Assembly (NCBI RefSeq): GCF_002813295.1
Contig: NZ_PHUE01000001.1
Coordinates: 3,162,001-3,226,000, forward strand
Direction: 5' to 3'
DNA length: 64,000 bases
Source: Flavobacterium sp. 5
GTDB taxonomy: Bacteria; Bacteroidota; Bacteroidia; Flavobacteriales; Flavobacteriaceae
Each line of letters starts with the position of its first letter. Within the stretch, counting starts at the first letter, position 1. This document shows positions 34,083 to 44,166 of the stretch, in pieces. Both the position numbers and the translations under genes were made by a program. The notes under the pieces were generated by a model. The model saw only the letters and a program-made list of their open reading frames with translations. It did not search any database and was not told where the DNA came from.

Positions 34083-35984
34083 ATGTCGAGTATAATTCAA
34101 TTGCTTCCTGATCATGTTGCCAATCAAATTGCTGCTGGTGAAGTAGTGCAAAGACCTGCTTCAGTAGTGAAAGAACTATTGGAAAACGCGGTTGATGCCA
34201 AAGCTACCGACATCAAATTGATTATCAAAGATGCCGGGAAATCATTGGTTCAGGTGATTGATAATGGCTCTGGAATGAATGTTACCGATGCTCGTCTATG
34301 TTTTGAACGTCACGCTACTTCCAAGATTCGACAAGCCGAAGATTTATTTTCATTACATACCAAAGGGTTTCGTGGAGAAGCATTGGCCTCTATTGCTGCG
34401 ATTGCGCACATGGAAATGAAAACCAAATTAGAGCAGGAGGAACTGGGAACTCATATTGTTATCGAAGGGAGTAAGTTTATTTCCCAAGATGTGGCAGTTC
34501 TGCCTAAAGGGACTTCATTTGCTGTTAAAAATTTATTTTTTAATATTCCTGCCCGCCGTAATTTCTTAAAATCGGATACGGTGGAATATCGTCATATTAT
34601 TGACGAGTTTCAACGCGTGGCTTTGGCTCATCCCAAAATTCATTTTACGTTTTATCACAATGGCAGTGATATGTATAATTTGCCGCCATCGAGTTTGAGA
34701 CAGCGTATCGTTAATTTTTTTGGTGGTAAAACCAATGAGAAATTAGTTCCGGTTATCGAAGATACAGAGATGATGAGCATTCAGGGTTTTGTTTGCAAAC
34801 CTGAGTTTGCCAAAAAGAACAGGGGAGAGCAGTTTTTCTTTGTTAATGATCGTTTTATAAAAAGTCCGTACCTGCATCATGCGGTTATGGCTGCTTACGA
34901 AGGGATTCTAAAAGATGGTTCACAGCCTAGTTATTATTTGTATTTGACGGTGCCGCCAAATACTATCGATATCAACATACATCCTACAAAAACCGAAATC
35001 AAATTTGATAACGAAAGTGCGATGTATGCTATTTTAAGAGCTTCTATTAAGCATAGTCTGGGTCAGTTTAATGTGGCTCCGGTTTTGGATTTTGAAAGAG
35101 ATGCGAATCTGGATACGCCTTATCATTATAAAAATTTAGATGGAGAAATTCCAACGATTCAGATTGATACAAATTTCAATCCTTTTGCTGAAGAAAAACC
35201 TGCTAAGAGTTATTCGTCTTCATCATATAAAAGGGCGGAACCAACTGCTACATGGGAAAGTTTGTATGTGGATGTGAAACAGGATACCAATGCAGTTTTT
35301 GGTGGTAATGAATTTGCTTCGAGTAACAATAATGATTTTTCGTATGAAAATAATGAGTTTACATTTGAAAATGAAGAGGTAACATCGTCTTTGTTTAATG
35401 ATGAAGATGTAGAGCAGACGGTTCAGAAAACGTATCAGATTCACAAAAAATATATTGTTTCGCCTATTAAGTCCGGAATGGTAATTGTCGATCAAAGCAG
35501 AGCGCATCAGCGTATTTTGTATGAGCAATTTTTGGTAAACATGACAGTGCATCATGCATCTAGTCAGCAATTGCTGTTTCCTATTAATTTGTTTTACTCA
35601 GCAAGCGAAATGGAACTTATTGCCGATTTGCAGCAATCATTGGTAAATACTGGTTTTGTTTTTGAGGAATCCAATCCAGATCATGTTGTGATTTCCGGTA
35701 TACCTGTAAATATTACAGAGAGCGAAGTAGCTATGGTTTTAGATCAGTTACTAAGCGATCTGCATAACGGAATTCCTGAGAATAGTTTCAGCCAAAATGA
35801 TACAATTGCCAAATCGATGGCAAAAAGCCTGGCTGTCAAAACAGGTGCTTATTTAACCGAAAAAGAACAAGAAAATTTAGTTAACGGTCTTTTCGCTTGT
35901 AAAGACCCGAATGTATCCCCATTTCAAAAACCCACTTTCATCACTATGCGTGTGGAAGATTTAGATAAAAAGTTTGCCTTATGA
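34083..35984 (+). CDS. mutL: DNA mismatch repair protein MutL, nuclease motifs degraded
   Basis: A 633-residue MutL. The N-terminal GHKL ATPase is intact: IAAGEVVQRPASVVKELLEN, DNGSGM, RHATSKI and GFRGEALASI. A polar linker runs from about 345 to 445 and the dimerisation domain follows. Endonuclease-type MutL proteins have DQHAxxExxxxE and a late CPHGRP motif. Here the first reads DQSRAHQRILYE (470-481) and the second SPFQKPT (612-618), so key metal ligands are missing. This suggests a MutL without nicking activity, which is inference. It overlaps the rhomboid gene by 4 bases. Confidence 0.95.
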   Translation: MSSIIQLLPDHVANQIAAGEVVQRPASVVKELLENAVDAKATDIKLIIKDAGKSLVQVIDNGSGMNVTDARLCFERHATSKIRQAEDLFSLHTKGFRGEALASIAAIAHMEMKTKLEQEELGTHIVIEGSKFISQDVAVLPKGTSFAVKNLFFNIPARRNFLKSDTVEYRHIIDEFQRVALAHPKIHFTFYHNGSDMYNLPPSSLRQRIVNFFGGKTNEKLVPVIEDTEMMSIQGFVCKPEFAKKNRGEQFFFVNDRFIKSPYLHHAVMAAYEGILKDGSQPSYYLYLTVPPNTIDINIHPTKTEIKFDNESAMYAILRASIKHSLGQFNVAPVLDFERDANLDTPYHYKNLDGEIPTIQIDTNFNPFAEEKPAKSYSSSSYKRAEPTATWESLYVDVKQDTNAVFGGNEFASSNNNDFSYENNEFTFENEEVTSSLFNDEDVEQTVQKTYQIHKKYIVSPIKSGMVIVDQSRAHQRILYEQFLVNMTVHHASSQQLLFPINLFYSASEMELIADLQQSLVNTGFVFEESNPDHVVISGIPVNITESEVAMVLDQLLSDLHNGIPENSFSQNDTIAKSMAKSLAVKTGAYLTEKEQENLVNGLFACKDPNVSPFQKPTFITMRVEDLDKKFAL

Positions 35985-36739
35985 TGAATATTACGCCTAC
36001 AGTTAAGCAGCTGTTAATAATAAATGTGCTTTTTTATATTGGTTCTATGATGGTTGGCGAACCAGCCTATAAAATGCTTTCCATGTATTTTTTCGAAAAT
36101 CCAGATTTTCATTTCTGGCAAATTTTCACACACATGTTCATGCATGCGCCATTGCCTAATATTTGGCACATTGCTTTCAATATGTTTGCTTTATATTCTT
36201 TTGGTTCGGCATTAGAGCATTATTGGGGTGGTAAAAGATTTGTTTTCTTTTATATTTCTTGTGGTTTAGGAGCTGCATTATTACATACACTTGTCAATTA
36301 TTATTTCTTCGAAAGTGGTATTGATACTCTGGTTGCCAATGGTTACTCAAAAGTGGAAATACTAAAAACGTTAAGTGAAGGAAAATTCGATTCTAGATGG
36401 CAAGAACTATTAACTCCTTCTGCTTTTGATGGTTTTACAGGGGCCTATTTTGGCAATGTGGTTGGTGCTTCGGGTGCTATTTATGGTTTGTTGGTAGCAT
36501 TTGCTTTTATGTTTCCTAATGCTGGATTGTCTTTGATGTTTATTCCAGTTCCAGTTCCAGCTAAATATTTTGTTCCTGGATTATTATTAGTTGATTTGTA
36601 TTTGGGAGTTTCTGGAGGTTCTATTTTTGGAGGATCAAGTGGGATTGCACATTTTGCCCATATTGGAGGTGCAATAGTTGGTTTTGCAATGATGTGGTAT
36701 TGGAGGAATAATAAATTTAATCATAAACGATGGAACTAG
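35981..36739 (+). CDS. Rhomboid-family intramembrane serine protease
   Basis: A 252-residue rhomboid with six or so membrane segments. The catalytic motif GASGAIYGLL has the Ser, and HIGGAIVGFAMM in the last helix has the His. FTHMFMHAPLPNIWHIAFNM, with its conserved His and Asn, is the first family signature. A lumenal insertion (about 110-150) separates helices. It cleaves membrane-protein helices; substrates are unknown. ATG at 35981 overlaps the mutL stop (ATGA), and a second ATG follows directly. Confidence 0.92.
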   Translation: MMNITPTVKQLLIINVLFYIGSMMVGEPAYKMLSMYFFENPDFHFWQIFTHMFMHAPLPNIWHIAFNMFALYSFGSALEHYWGGKRFVFFYISCGLGAALLHTLVNYYFFESGIDTLVANGYSKVEILKTLSEGKFDSRWQELLTPSAFDGFTGAYFGNVVGASGAIYGLLVAFAFMFPNAGLSLMFIPVPVPAKYFVPGLLLVDLYLGVSGGSIFGGSSGIAHFAHIGGAIVGFAMMWYWRNNKFNHKRWN

Positions 36740-36817
36740 TTAAAAAGCTTGTGTTCTGTTAATTGAAATCAAATTACAAATTGTAAATTTCAGATAAATA
36801 ATCGAAAAGAGAAACGT

Positions 36818-37678
36818 ATGAATATTTTAGACGATTTGAAAATGCAATATAGATTGGGTGGTATCGCCATGAAAATGATCTTTTGGAATATAGGTTGTTT
36901 TTTGGTTTCCTTACTTTTTTTCTATCAATTTAGCATTGGGGAATTTGATTTCCCTAATTGGATTGCTTTGTCATCCGAACCTTCAGTTTTTGCGTTAAGA
37001 CCATGGACTTTTTTAACGTATGCTTTTTTTCATGATGGCTTTTTGCATTTATTCTTTAATATGATAGTACTGAATTTTGCAAGCTACTTGTTTTTGACAT
37101 TCTTTTCAGCCAAACAGTACTTAGGTGTATATATTTTGAGTGCCATTTTTGCAGGATTAATTTTTGCTTTAGCTTTTAATTTAATGCATTTTAGTGGAGC
37201 GATAGTTGGTGCATCGGCAGCAATTATGGCTATTTTAGTTGCTGCAACAACATATAATCCTTTGATGGATGTAAGGTTGTTATTGGTGGGAAATGTCAAA
37301 TTATGGCACGTTACAGCAGTAATTATTGTTTTGGATTTAATGCAGTTTCGTTTAGGGAATTCAGGAGGGCATATATCACACTTGGCAGGAGCTTTTTTTG
37401 GTTTTATCTATGTGAAGTTATTGCAAAATGGAACAGATTTGAGTAAGATAGTAAGTTCAGTTTTGGATTTCTTTACTAATCTGTTTAAAAAGCCATCAAC
37501 ACCGTTCAAAAAAGTTCATAAAAATTATAAGAAACCAGTCGAAAAATCTACTTCTAAAATAGTGGTTAAAGATAAAAAACAACAGCAGATTGATGAGATT
37601 TTGGACAAAATCAGTCAGTCTGGATATGATAGTTTGAACCAAGAAGAAAAAGAATTTTTGTTTCAAGCAGGAAAATAG
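36818..37678 (+). CDS. Second rhomboid-family protease with cytosolic tail
   Basis: A 286-residue rhomboid. TYAFFHDGFLHLFFNMIVL carries the family His and Asn, AIVGASAAIMAILVA the catalytic Ser (GxSx) and GGHISHLAGAFFGF the His. After the last helix (about 200) a basic cytosolic tail leads to a small helical element, EILDKISQSGYDSLNQEEKE, near the C terminus, a tail often found on Bacteroidota rhomboids. It follows the first rhomboid by 78 bases but is not simply a recent duplicate: the two differ strongly in length and sequence. Confidence 0.92.
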   Translation: MNILDDLKMQYRLGGIAMKMIFWNIGCFLVSLLFFYQFSIGEFDFPNWIALSSEPSVFALRPWTFLTYAFFHDGFLHLFFNMIVLNFASYLFLTFFSAKQYLGVYILSAIFAGLIFALAFNLMHFSGAIVGASAAIMAILVAATTYNPLMDVRLLLVGNVKLWHVTAVIIVLDLMQFRLGNSGGHISHLAGAFFGFIYVKLLQNGTDLSKIVSSVLDFFTNLFKKPSTPFKKVHKNYKKPVEKSTSKIVVKDKKQQQIDEILDKISQSGYDSLNQEEKEFLFQAGK

Positions 37679-37750
37679 CTTATTTTTATATCAATATTGA
37701 AGTGTAAATCGAGAACTTTTAATTTTTAAAAGTTCAAAATACATTAAAAA

Positions 37751-38797
37751 ATGAAGAACCTTTCATGGTTTAATAAAGGAATGTTTCTTTTGAATTTAGT
37801 ACTTATTGTACTAACATTCATTGCTTATCTACTCCCTTTTCTGGCACCAAAAATCTTCCCGTTTGCATCGGTATTGACTTTGTTTATGCCCTTGTTTTTT
37901 TTAGCTAATGGATTGTTTTTTCTATACTGGGCGATTCAGTTTAAAAAACGCATGATTTTGTCAGGCTTAGTTCTGTTAGTCGGAATTACTTTTTTTAATA
38001 AATTTTATAAATTCACAGCAAAAGAATTGCAGCCAAGCGACAAGGATTTTACCGTTATGAGTTATAACGTGCGATTATTCAATGTCTTTAAATGGTTGGA
38101 TCGTGATGATGTTCCGGATACCATTTTGGAATTTATCAATAGCCAAAATCCTGATATATTGTGCATTCAGGAATTTTCGAATTCAGCTGATATTGACTTA
38201 AAAGTCTATCCTTACAAATACGTCTTGATGGAAGGAGAACAAATTAAAACGGGTCAGGCAATATTTTCTAAATTTCCTATTATTGATCAGGGACATATAG
38301 TATTTCCTCATTCAAATAATAATGTTGTGTATGCCGATATAAAAAAAGGTAAAGATATTATTAGGGTATATAACATGCATTTACAGTCTATAAAAATTTC
38401 ACCAGAAGTGGGTGAGATTTCCGAAAACATTGATGCAATCAATCAGAAAACGTCCAAATACCTTTTCATTCGAATTAGTAAGGCTTTTAAACAGCAACAA
38501 GAACAAGCAGCTATTTTTAAGGAACATGAGAAAGACTGTAAATATCCTATTATCATCTGTGGAGATATGAATAACAGTGCTTTTTCGTACGTATATCGCA
38601 ACATAAAAGGAAAATTAAAGGATAGCTTTGAAGATGCTGGTAAAGGCTTTGGGGCTACTTATAAATTTAAATACTATCCGGCTAGAATCGATTATATTTT
38701 TGCCGATGAAACGATGGAAGTGAAGCAATTTGAGAGTTTTCCAGATTTTCAAAACTCAGATCATTTTCCTATCATGGCAAAACTATCTATGGAATAG
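37751..38797 (+). CDS. Membrane-anchored endonuclease/exonuclease/phosphatase-family protein
   Basis: A 348-residue EEP-fold hydrolase. Three hydrophobic segments occupy about residues 10-90. The catalytic domain then shows TVMSYNVRLFN, ILCIQEFSN (metal Glu), IRVYNMHLQSIK, IIICGDMNNSAFSYVYR and the terminal NSDHFPIMAK with the catalytic Asp-His. The substrate may be a phosphodiester or phosphoester, and its location suggests lipids or extracytoplasmic substrates; this is open. It may be co-transcribed with the rhomboids. Confidence 0.9.
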   Translation: MKNLSWFNKGMFLLNLVLIVLTFIAYLLPFLAPKIFPFASVLTLFMPLFFLANGLFFLYWAIQFKKRMILSGLVLLVGITFFNKFYKFTAKELQPSDKDFTVMSYNVRLFNVFKWLDRDDVPDTILEFINSQNPDILCIQEFSNSADIDLKVYPYKYVLMEGEQIKTGQAIFSKFPIIDQGHIVFPHSNNNVVYADIKKGKDIIRVYNMHLQSIKISPEVGEISENIDAINQKTSKYLFIRISKAFKQQQEQAAIFKEHEKDCKYPIIICGDMNNSAFSYVYRNIKGKLKDSFEDAGKGFGATYKFKYYPARIDYIFADETMEVKQFESFPDFQNSDHFPIMAKLSME

Positions 38798-38891
38798 TTT
38801 TATAGCAGAGATTTTGAAGATTAATGAGTAATCCGAATGAGATAGCGGGTAGGCAAAGTAATTGTTTTTCTTTTCTAATACGAATCTCAGT

Positions 38892-39515
38892 TTATCGAAT
38901 GAGAGCTTGATTCTTTAGATAATCCATTGCAAATTTCCCTTCGTTAAAAAGCAAATCCAGAACGCTTAAGTTATTCAAAAATCCATGTTTATCATCAAAT
39001 ACTTGAGTATAAGGTTCAAAAGCGGATTGATCTTTTTTACCATTTACTAAATAGCGAAAATCGACAACTTGTGAGTTATCTAATTCATGAAAATATTCAA
39101 TCGTAGTATCAAACTGTAATTTCATTCGCAAACATTTGCAAACAATATCAAAAGCTTCCAAATTAAGATCCATCAAGAAAGTATGTTTCTTTTGAAAAAT
39201 AGGCAGTAAATCATCTTCAAAATATTCAAAAAATGGAGAGCTTCTATACGCTGCTTCCAGCGATTTGAAATGTTGCTTTTGCCAATCAAATTCCTGTTCT
39301 ATCTTAATCTCTTTTGTCTTCTGATGACTTAAATTAGAATGTTTTATAGGTATATTCAATAATTGAAGGCCATTTGGGCTATAAATATAAGTTCGATTGC
39401 GATTGGTTTGTTTCTGGAAATTATCCTCCATTTCAAATGTAACATTATCAGATTGCGCTATAGCTGCAAAATGACTTATGGATGGAAAATAGGAAGGATG
39501 TAGTAGGATATCCAT
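38892..39515 (-). CDS. WbqC-like family protein
   Basis: A 207-residue member of the WbqC family: the N-terminal LLHPSYFPSISHFAAIAQ, then YIYSPNGLQLLNIPI and WQKQHFKSLEAAYRSSPFFEYF are characteristic, as is the late AFEPYTQVFDDKHGFLNNLS. Members are linked to polysaccharide or amino-sugar synthesis, but no reaction is firmly established. It follows the signal-peptidase pair on the same strand, an arrangement typical of Flavobacteriaceae. Confidence 0.88.
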   Translation of the reverse strand: MDILLHPSYFPSISHFAAIAQSDNVTFEMEDNFQKQTNRNRTYIYSPNGLQLLNIPIKHSNLSHQKTKEIKIEQEFDWQKQHFKSLEAAYRSSPFFEYFEDDLLPIFQKKHTFLMDLNLEAFDIVCKCLRMKLQFDTTIEYFHELDNSQVVDFRYLVNGKKDQSAFEPYTQVFDDKHGFLNNLSVLDLLFNEGKFAMDYLKNQALIR

Positions 39516-39590
39516 TTGTTAAGATGTTGAATGTTTAAAAGGCTGAGATAATTGCGATAACTTTAAACTAGAACTTTACCGTTTTCTTTG

Positions 39591-41204
39591 CTAAATATTT
39601 TTTTTCTCTTTTCTTTTTTTCCAAAAATAGTCGCCAATAAAAAAGGCTGCAAGTGCAATTAAGAAATGAATCAGATAAGATTTTGGCTCTCCATTTTCAT
39701 TTGTAAAAGAGAAAACACGATTCCATCTTATTTTTTGAATTCCTTTTCCATCTTTATCCCAACTAAACCAAATAAATACTGGCTTACCTACTACATGATC
39801 AAAAGGAACATATCCCCAAAATCTTGCGTCTAAAGAGTTTTGACGATTATCTCCCATCATCCAATAGTAGTCTTGCTTGAAAGTGTAGCTGTTTGCAGGT
39901 TTTCCGTTTATTATAATTTTGTCACCGTTAATTTGTAATGTGTTTTTTTCGTATTCCTGAATGATACGTTTGTAAAACGGAAGTGAGTTTTTGTCTAGTT
40001 TAACTGTCGCTCCTTTTTTTGGAATATAAATAGGTCCAAAATTGTCAATATTCCATCCTAAGGAATGAATATGCGGAAAAACATCTCCATCTACTCCTTT
40101 TGGTTGTAAATACTTTTTGACACTTTTAACTACTGGATTAGTAGCTATTCTGCTTGCTTCACTATCTGTTAATGTTAATACATAATCTCCATCAGTATTC
40201 AATGCAAAATTTCCATTTCCATCCTTCATGCCATCTCTAGCTCCATACATATGTATTAGAGAGCCCTGATCCATACTCGTTCCTTGAGTATTTACAAAAA
40301 AGTTATATTGAAGTTTTGCACTTTCTGGTAATTTGGAAGGTTTTCCATTGATGTAAACATTTCCTTCACGAATCTCCAAAGAATCTCCAGGTATAGCAAC
40401 ACAGCGTTTTACTAAATTTGTTTTTTTGTCAATTGGTTTGTAATAATTTCTTGCTGGTTTAAAATTATTCATGTCCAACAAAGTATCTGCCGGTTGATTA
40501 AAAACGACAATTTCGTTGCGTTTAATCGTTTCAAACGAAGGGAGCCTAAAATAGGGTAATTGAAACTTGTTTAAAATTGAAGTTTCCTTTTTGGTAATGT
40601 CATCATTGAATAAGTACGACTTAATACCTAAAAAAGGAATTGAATCATGTACCATGGGTAACGCAATTGCAGTCATAGGAACTCTTGCACCAAAATTTAT
40701 TTTACTTACAAATAAAAAATCACCTATGTATAATGTTTTTTCTAATGATGAAGATGGAATTGTAAAAGGCTGTATAATGTATGTGTGAACCAAAGTAGCT
40801 ACAATAATCGCAAATAGTAATGAACTAATTGTATCGGATGTTTTATCCTTTGCTGTAAGGTTTCTTTCTGCTTTGTAGCTTAATTTTTGAGTATAATTGA
40901 TGTAATAAATATAAAATCCTAAAGTAAAAATACCTAAAAAAGTATCAGTACTTGAATTTTTTCCAAAACTTCGTAATGTTTCAACCCAAATGACAGGAAA
41001 CATTATTAGATTGATGATAGGGATAAAAAGTAGTATAGTCCACCAGGCAGGTCTGCCAATGATCTTCATTAAAACAATTGCATTGTAAACTGGAATTAAA
41101 GCTTCCCAGCTTTTTCTTCCTGCAATTTTATATAATTTCCATGTTCCTAAAAAATGGATTACTTGAATAATTATAAAAAAAATGAACCATTGGTTTACTG
41201 ACAT
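39591..41204 (-). CDS. lepB: Signal peptidase I, copy A
   Basis: A 537-residue type I signal peptidase, much longer than the 300-odd residues of enterobacterial LepB. An N-terminal extension with about four membrane segments (1-110) precedes the catalytic part. The dyad is Ser153 in [20 protein letters not shown] and Lys266 in LVKRCVAIPGDSLEI. GDNRQNSLDARFWG is the late signature. Between them lies an inserted segment of about 150 residues. It is 12 bases downstream of copy B, so they share a transcript. It cleaves signal peptides at the outer face of the cytoplasmic membrane. Confidence 0.95.
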   Translation of the reverse strand: MSVNQWFIFFIIIQVIHFLGTWKLYKIAGRKSWEALIPVYNAIVLMKIIGRPAWWTILLFIPIINLIMFPVIWVETLRSFGKNSSTDTFLGIFTLGFYIYYINYTQKLSYKAERNLTAKDKTSDTISSLLFAIIVATLVHTYIIQPFTIPSSSLEKTLYIGDFLFVSKINFGARVPMTAIALPMVHDSIPFLGIKSYLFNDDITKKETSILNKFQLPYFRLPSFETIKRNEIVVFNQPADTLLDMNNFKPARNYYKPIDKKTNLVKRCVAIPGDSLEIREGNVYINGKPSKLPESAKLQYNFFVNTQGTSMDQGSLIHMYGARDGMKDGNGNFALNTDGDYVLTLTDSEASRIATNPVVKSVKKYLQPKGVDGDVFPHIHSLGWNIDNFGPIYIPKKGATVKLDKNSLPFYKRIIQEYEKNTLQINGDKIIINGKPANSYTFKQDYYWMMGDNRQNSLDARFWGYVPFDHVVGKPVFIWFSWDKDGKGIQKIRWNRVFSFTNENGEPKSYLIHFLIALAAFFIGDYFWKKRKEKKNI

Positions 41205-41216
41205 AATGTGAGTTTT

Positions 41217-42773
41217 TTATAATTCTTTTTTCGCTTTTCTTTTTTTCCAAAAATACTCTCCAACAAAAAAGGCTGCAAGCGCAATTAAGAAAATTTTGAA
41301 GTAAGATTGTGGTTGTCCTTCACCACTAACAGTTGTAAAAACTCTATCCCAACGAATTTTGTTTAACCCTTTTCCATTAGTATCCCAACTCAACCAAATG
41401 AAAATTGGTTTTCCTACGATATGATTTTCAGGAACATATCCCCAATAACGACTATCTTCAGAGTTATGACGATTGTCTCCCATCATCCAATAATAATTTT
41501 GGTCAAAAGTATAAGTGCTTGCTACTTTTCCGTCAATTTGTATTTCATTGCCATTTACTTTAAGATTTTTTTTCTCGTAATCGGTAATGATGGTTTTGTA
41601 GAAAGGTAATGTTTCTAAATTTAAGGCGACTGTTTTTCCTTTTTGTGGAATATAAATTGGTCCAAAGTTGTCACGGTTCCATTTGTTAATATGAGGAAAA
41701 ATACCATCTTCAACACCTTTAGAAATAATTCTGTTTACAGCAGTTATTCCAGGAACAGTTTTTAATCGCTCTGCGCCGGCAGCAGTTAATGCACTTATGA
41801 ATAAGGTATCTCTTGTTTGTTGATTTAAGAAACCAGCACCGTCAGTGATATCCATATCTTTGAAAAGATATTCAAAGTCAATAGGCGTTTTTCCGTCTAA
41901 AACAACATTGTATGAAAACTGCGGTTTTGCACGCTCAGGTAGAATCAATTCTTTCCCATTAATATATACTAATCCGTCTTTTATAGACAAACTATCACCT
42001 GGAATACCAACGCAACGTTTTACATAGTTAGATTTTTTGTCAATAGGTTTGTCTACTCTAAGTCCAGAATGATCTCTGAATTTATATACGGTATCTGCTG
42101 GCCAGTTAAAAACAACAATATCAGTTCTGTCAATAGTTTGTAAGGCAGGAAGTCTAAAATAAGGTAATTGCGGCCAGTTTAAATATGATTTTCGTTTAGT
42201 CATTGGGATGGTATCATGTACCATTGGCATTGCAACTGTTGTCATAGGGACTCTAGCTCCGTAATTCATTTTGCTTACAAATAGAAAGTCTCCAACCAAT
42301 AATGACTTCTCTAATGAAGAAGTAGGGATAGTGTAAGGTTGAATGAAGTAGGTGTGTACAATTGTAGCAACAATGATTGCAAAAAGTAATGAACTAATAG
42401 TATCGGCACCTTTATGATCAGGGCTTGAGCTTCTATCAGATATGTAAGTTAAGGATTGTGTATAATTAAGATAAAAAATATAAAAACCTAAAGTTGCAAT
42501 TACAAGGAAAGTGTCGATAGATGTTTTTTTTCCAAAACTACGAATGGTCTCTACCCAAATAACTGGAAACATAATCAAATTAATAATCGGGATGAAAAGT
42601 AAAATTGTCCACCAAGTTGGGCGATCAATTATTTTCATTAAAACAATAGCATTGTAAACTGGAATAGCAGCTTCCCAACGTTTTCTACCAGCACTCTCGT
42701 ATAGTTTCCATGTTCCTAGAAAATGAATAACCTGAACAGCTAAGAAAAATACAAACCAAAGATATAGTGTCAT
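41217..42773 (-). CDS. lepB: Signal peptidase I, copy B
   Basis: A 518-residue paralogue of the adjacent gene with the same layout: membrane-rich N terminus, Ser153 in [14 protein letters not shown], Lys252 in [15 protein letters not shown], and [14 protein letters not shown]. Both catalytic dyads are intact. The copies are closely similar at the N and C termini (for example [20 protein letters not shown]) but diverge in the middle insert, the likely place for different substrate preference. It is upstream of copy A and downstream of dapB. Confidence 0.95.
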   Translation of the reverse strand: MTLYLWFVFFLAVQVIHFLGTWKLYESAGRKRWEAAIPVYNAIVLMKIIDRPTWWTILLFIPIINLIMFPVIWVETIRSFGKKTSIDTFLVIATLGFYIFYLNYTQSLTYISDRSSSPDHKGADTISSLLFAIIVATIVHTYFIQPYTIPTSSLEKSLLVGDFLFVSKMNYGARVPMTTVAMPMVHDTIPMTKRKSYLNWPQLPYFRLPALQTIDRTDIVVFNWPADTVYKFRDHSGLRVDKPIDKKSNYVKRCVGIPGDSLSIKDGLVYINGKELILPERAKPQFSYNVVLDGKTPIDFEYLFKDMDITDGAGFLNQQTRDTLFISALTAAGAERLKTVPGITAVNRIISKGVEDGIFPHINKWNRDNFGPIYIPQKGKTVALNLETLPFYKTIITDYEKKNLKVNGNEIQIDGKVASTYTFDQNYYWMMGDNRHNSEDSRYWGYVPENHIVGKPIFIWLSWDTNGKGLNKIRWDRVFTTVSGEGQPQSYFKIFLIALAAFFVGEYFWKKRKAKKEL

Positions 42774-42852
42774 AATTTGAAAAATTTGAGGTTAAAAACT
42801 AGAAATTAGTGTTTGCCTAAATTCTATTTTAAAATTGTATTTGGGGTTGTTA

Positions 42853-43557
42853 TTATGAATTAAGATTTAATACATCTTTCATGGTAAACACACCTTGTTT
42901 TCCAGCCAGCCATTCGGCGGCGATAACCGCACCTAATGCAAAACCTTCACGATTATGAGCAGTGTGTTTTATTTCTATAGAATCCACTTCTGAGTTGTAA
43001 GTCACTGTATGAGTTCCAGGAACTGTTCCAGTTCTCACCGCTTCAATATGAATTTCTTTTTCTTTAGGTTCGTCAAGTGTCCAGTTAGAATAGTTACTGT
43101 TTTCAATAACACCTTTTGCAAGAGAAATCGCTGTTCCACTTGGAGCATCTAATTTTTGATCGTGATGTATCTCTTCCATTTCTACTTTATAATGATCAAA
43201 TGGAGCCATTATTTTTGCTAGATATTCGTTAAATTCAAAGAATAAATTCACACCAAGACTAAAATTAGAACTAGATATGAAACCTCCATTTTTTGCTTTA
43301 CAAAGGGCAATCATTTCATCATAATGCTCTAACCATCCCGTCGTACCAGAAACTACAGGCACGTTGGCATTAAAACAATTTGAAATATTAGGTACTGCAG
43401 CAGTTGGTACGCTAAAATCGATAGCAACATCTGCAGTAGAAAGTCCGTCGTAAGTATTGAATTCATCTTTCTTTAAAACAATTTCATGTCCTCTTTCTAA
43501 AGCAATCCTTTCGATTACTTGCCCCATTTTTCCGTATCCTAAAAGCGCAATTTTCAT
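42853..43557 (-). CDS. dapB: 4-hydroxy-tetrahydrodipicolinate reductase
   Basis: A 234-residue DapB for the lysine/diaminopimelate pathway. Nucleotide-binding LLGYGKMGQVIE (3-14) is followed by DFSVPTAA, SGTTGW, the catalytic EEIHHDQKLDAPSGTA with the two His and Lys, and RTGTVPGTHTVTYNS. At 234 residues it is at the short end of the family but has all motifs. It lies between DUF5683 and lepB on the same strand. Confidence 0.96.
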   Translation of the reverse strand: MKIALLGYGKMGQVIERIALERGHEIVLKKDEFNTYDGLSTADVAIDFSVPTAAVPNISNCFNANVPVVSGTTGWLEHYDEMIALCKAKNGGFISSSNFSLGVNLFFEFNEYLAKIMAPFDHYKVEMEEIHHDQKLDAPSGTAISLAKGVIENSNYSNWTLDEPKEKEIHIEAVRTGTVPGTHTVTYNSEVDSIEIKHTAHNREGFALGAVIAAEWLAGKQGVFTMKDVLNLNS

Positions 43558-43605
43558 TATGTGTTATTTTTTTGATTTTTAAAAAGATACGGATAATTTC
43601 CGAAT

Positions 43606-44166
43606 CTAAAAACGATAATTAAGTGTTAGTCCCAAATTTGATTTTAATGTTACAGCATCTGGGGTTATTTCTGGTCTTACTGATAGACTTTGATTGACGT
43701 TGAATTGTATTAATGCAGCGTCAACATTGGCATCTATAATGTTTAGTACATAAAAACCAAGTACAAAAAGGCCTGATAAAGAAGCATTTCTTTGGTAGAA
43801 TTCTTGTGCAGAAATTAATTGTGTGTCAGTAAGATAGTCGTATTTTGGGTCGGGATTACCAGATAGACGACTTTTGTAGGCATCTCTATATTCGTGGTAT
43901 TTCTTTTTGTTATCAACATAAAGATATAAGCTGGTTCCAATAGCTCCGTAAACTATTGGAATTTTCCAGTAACTTTTATTATATGCTTGCCCAAGTCCAG
44001 GTAATATTGCTGAATAAAAGGCAGCTTTTGCAGGTGTCAAAGGGTCTATTTCTACTAATTTCAAAGTGTCTTTTGATTGTAAAACACCATCTTTTTTTGC
44101 TTGTGCAAAAATCGTTGCGTTTCCAAAAAGAAAAAGCAATAGACCTATGAATATGATTTTATTCAC
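43606..44166 (-). CDS. DUF5683-family membrane protein
   Basis: A 186-residue protein with a signal peptide (IIFIGLLLFLFGNATIFAQ). PAKAAFYSAILPGLGQAYNK then KIPIVYGAIGTSLYLYVDNK is the DUF5683 signature, followed by LFVLGFYVLNIIDANVDAAL and a C-terminal strand ending in LTLNYRF, which hints at outer-membrane or periplasmic exposure. The start is GTG at 44166, sharing one base with the parB stop (TAGTG), so translation is coupled. Function unknown; linkage to ParAB is common in Flavobacteriaceae. Confidence 0.88.
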   Translation of the reverse strand: MNKIIFIGLLLFLFGNATIFAQAKKDGVLQSKDTLKLVEIDPLTPAKAAFYSAILPGLGQAYNKSYWKIPIVYGAIGTSLYLYVDNKKKYHEYRDAYKSRLSGNPDPKYDYLTDTQLISAQEFYQRNASLSGLFVLGFYVLNIIDANVDAALIQFNVNQSLSVRPEITPDAVTLKSNLGLTLNYRF

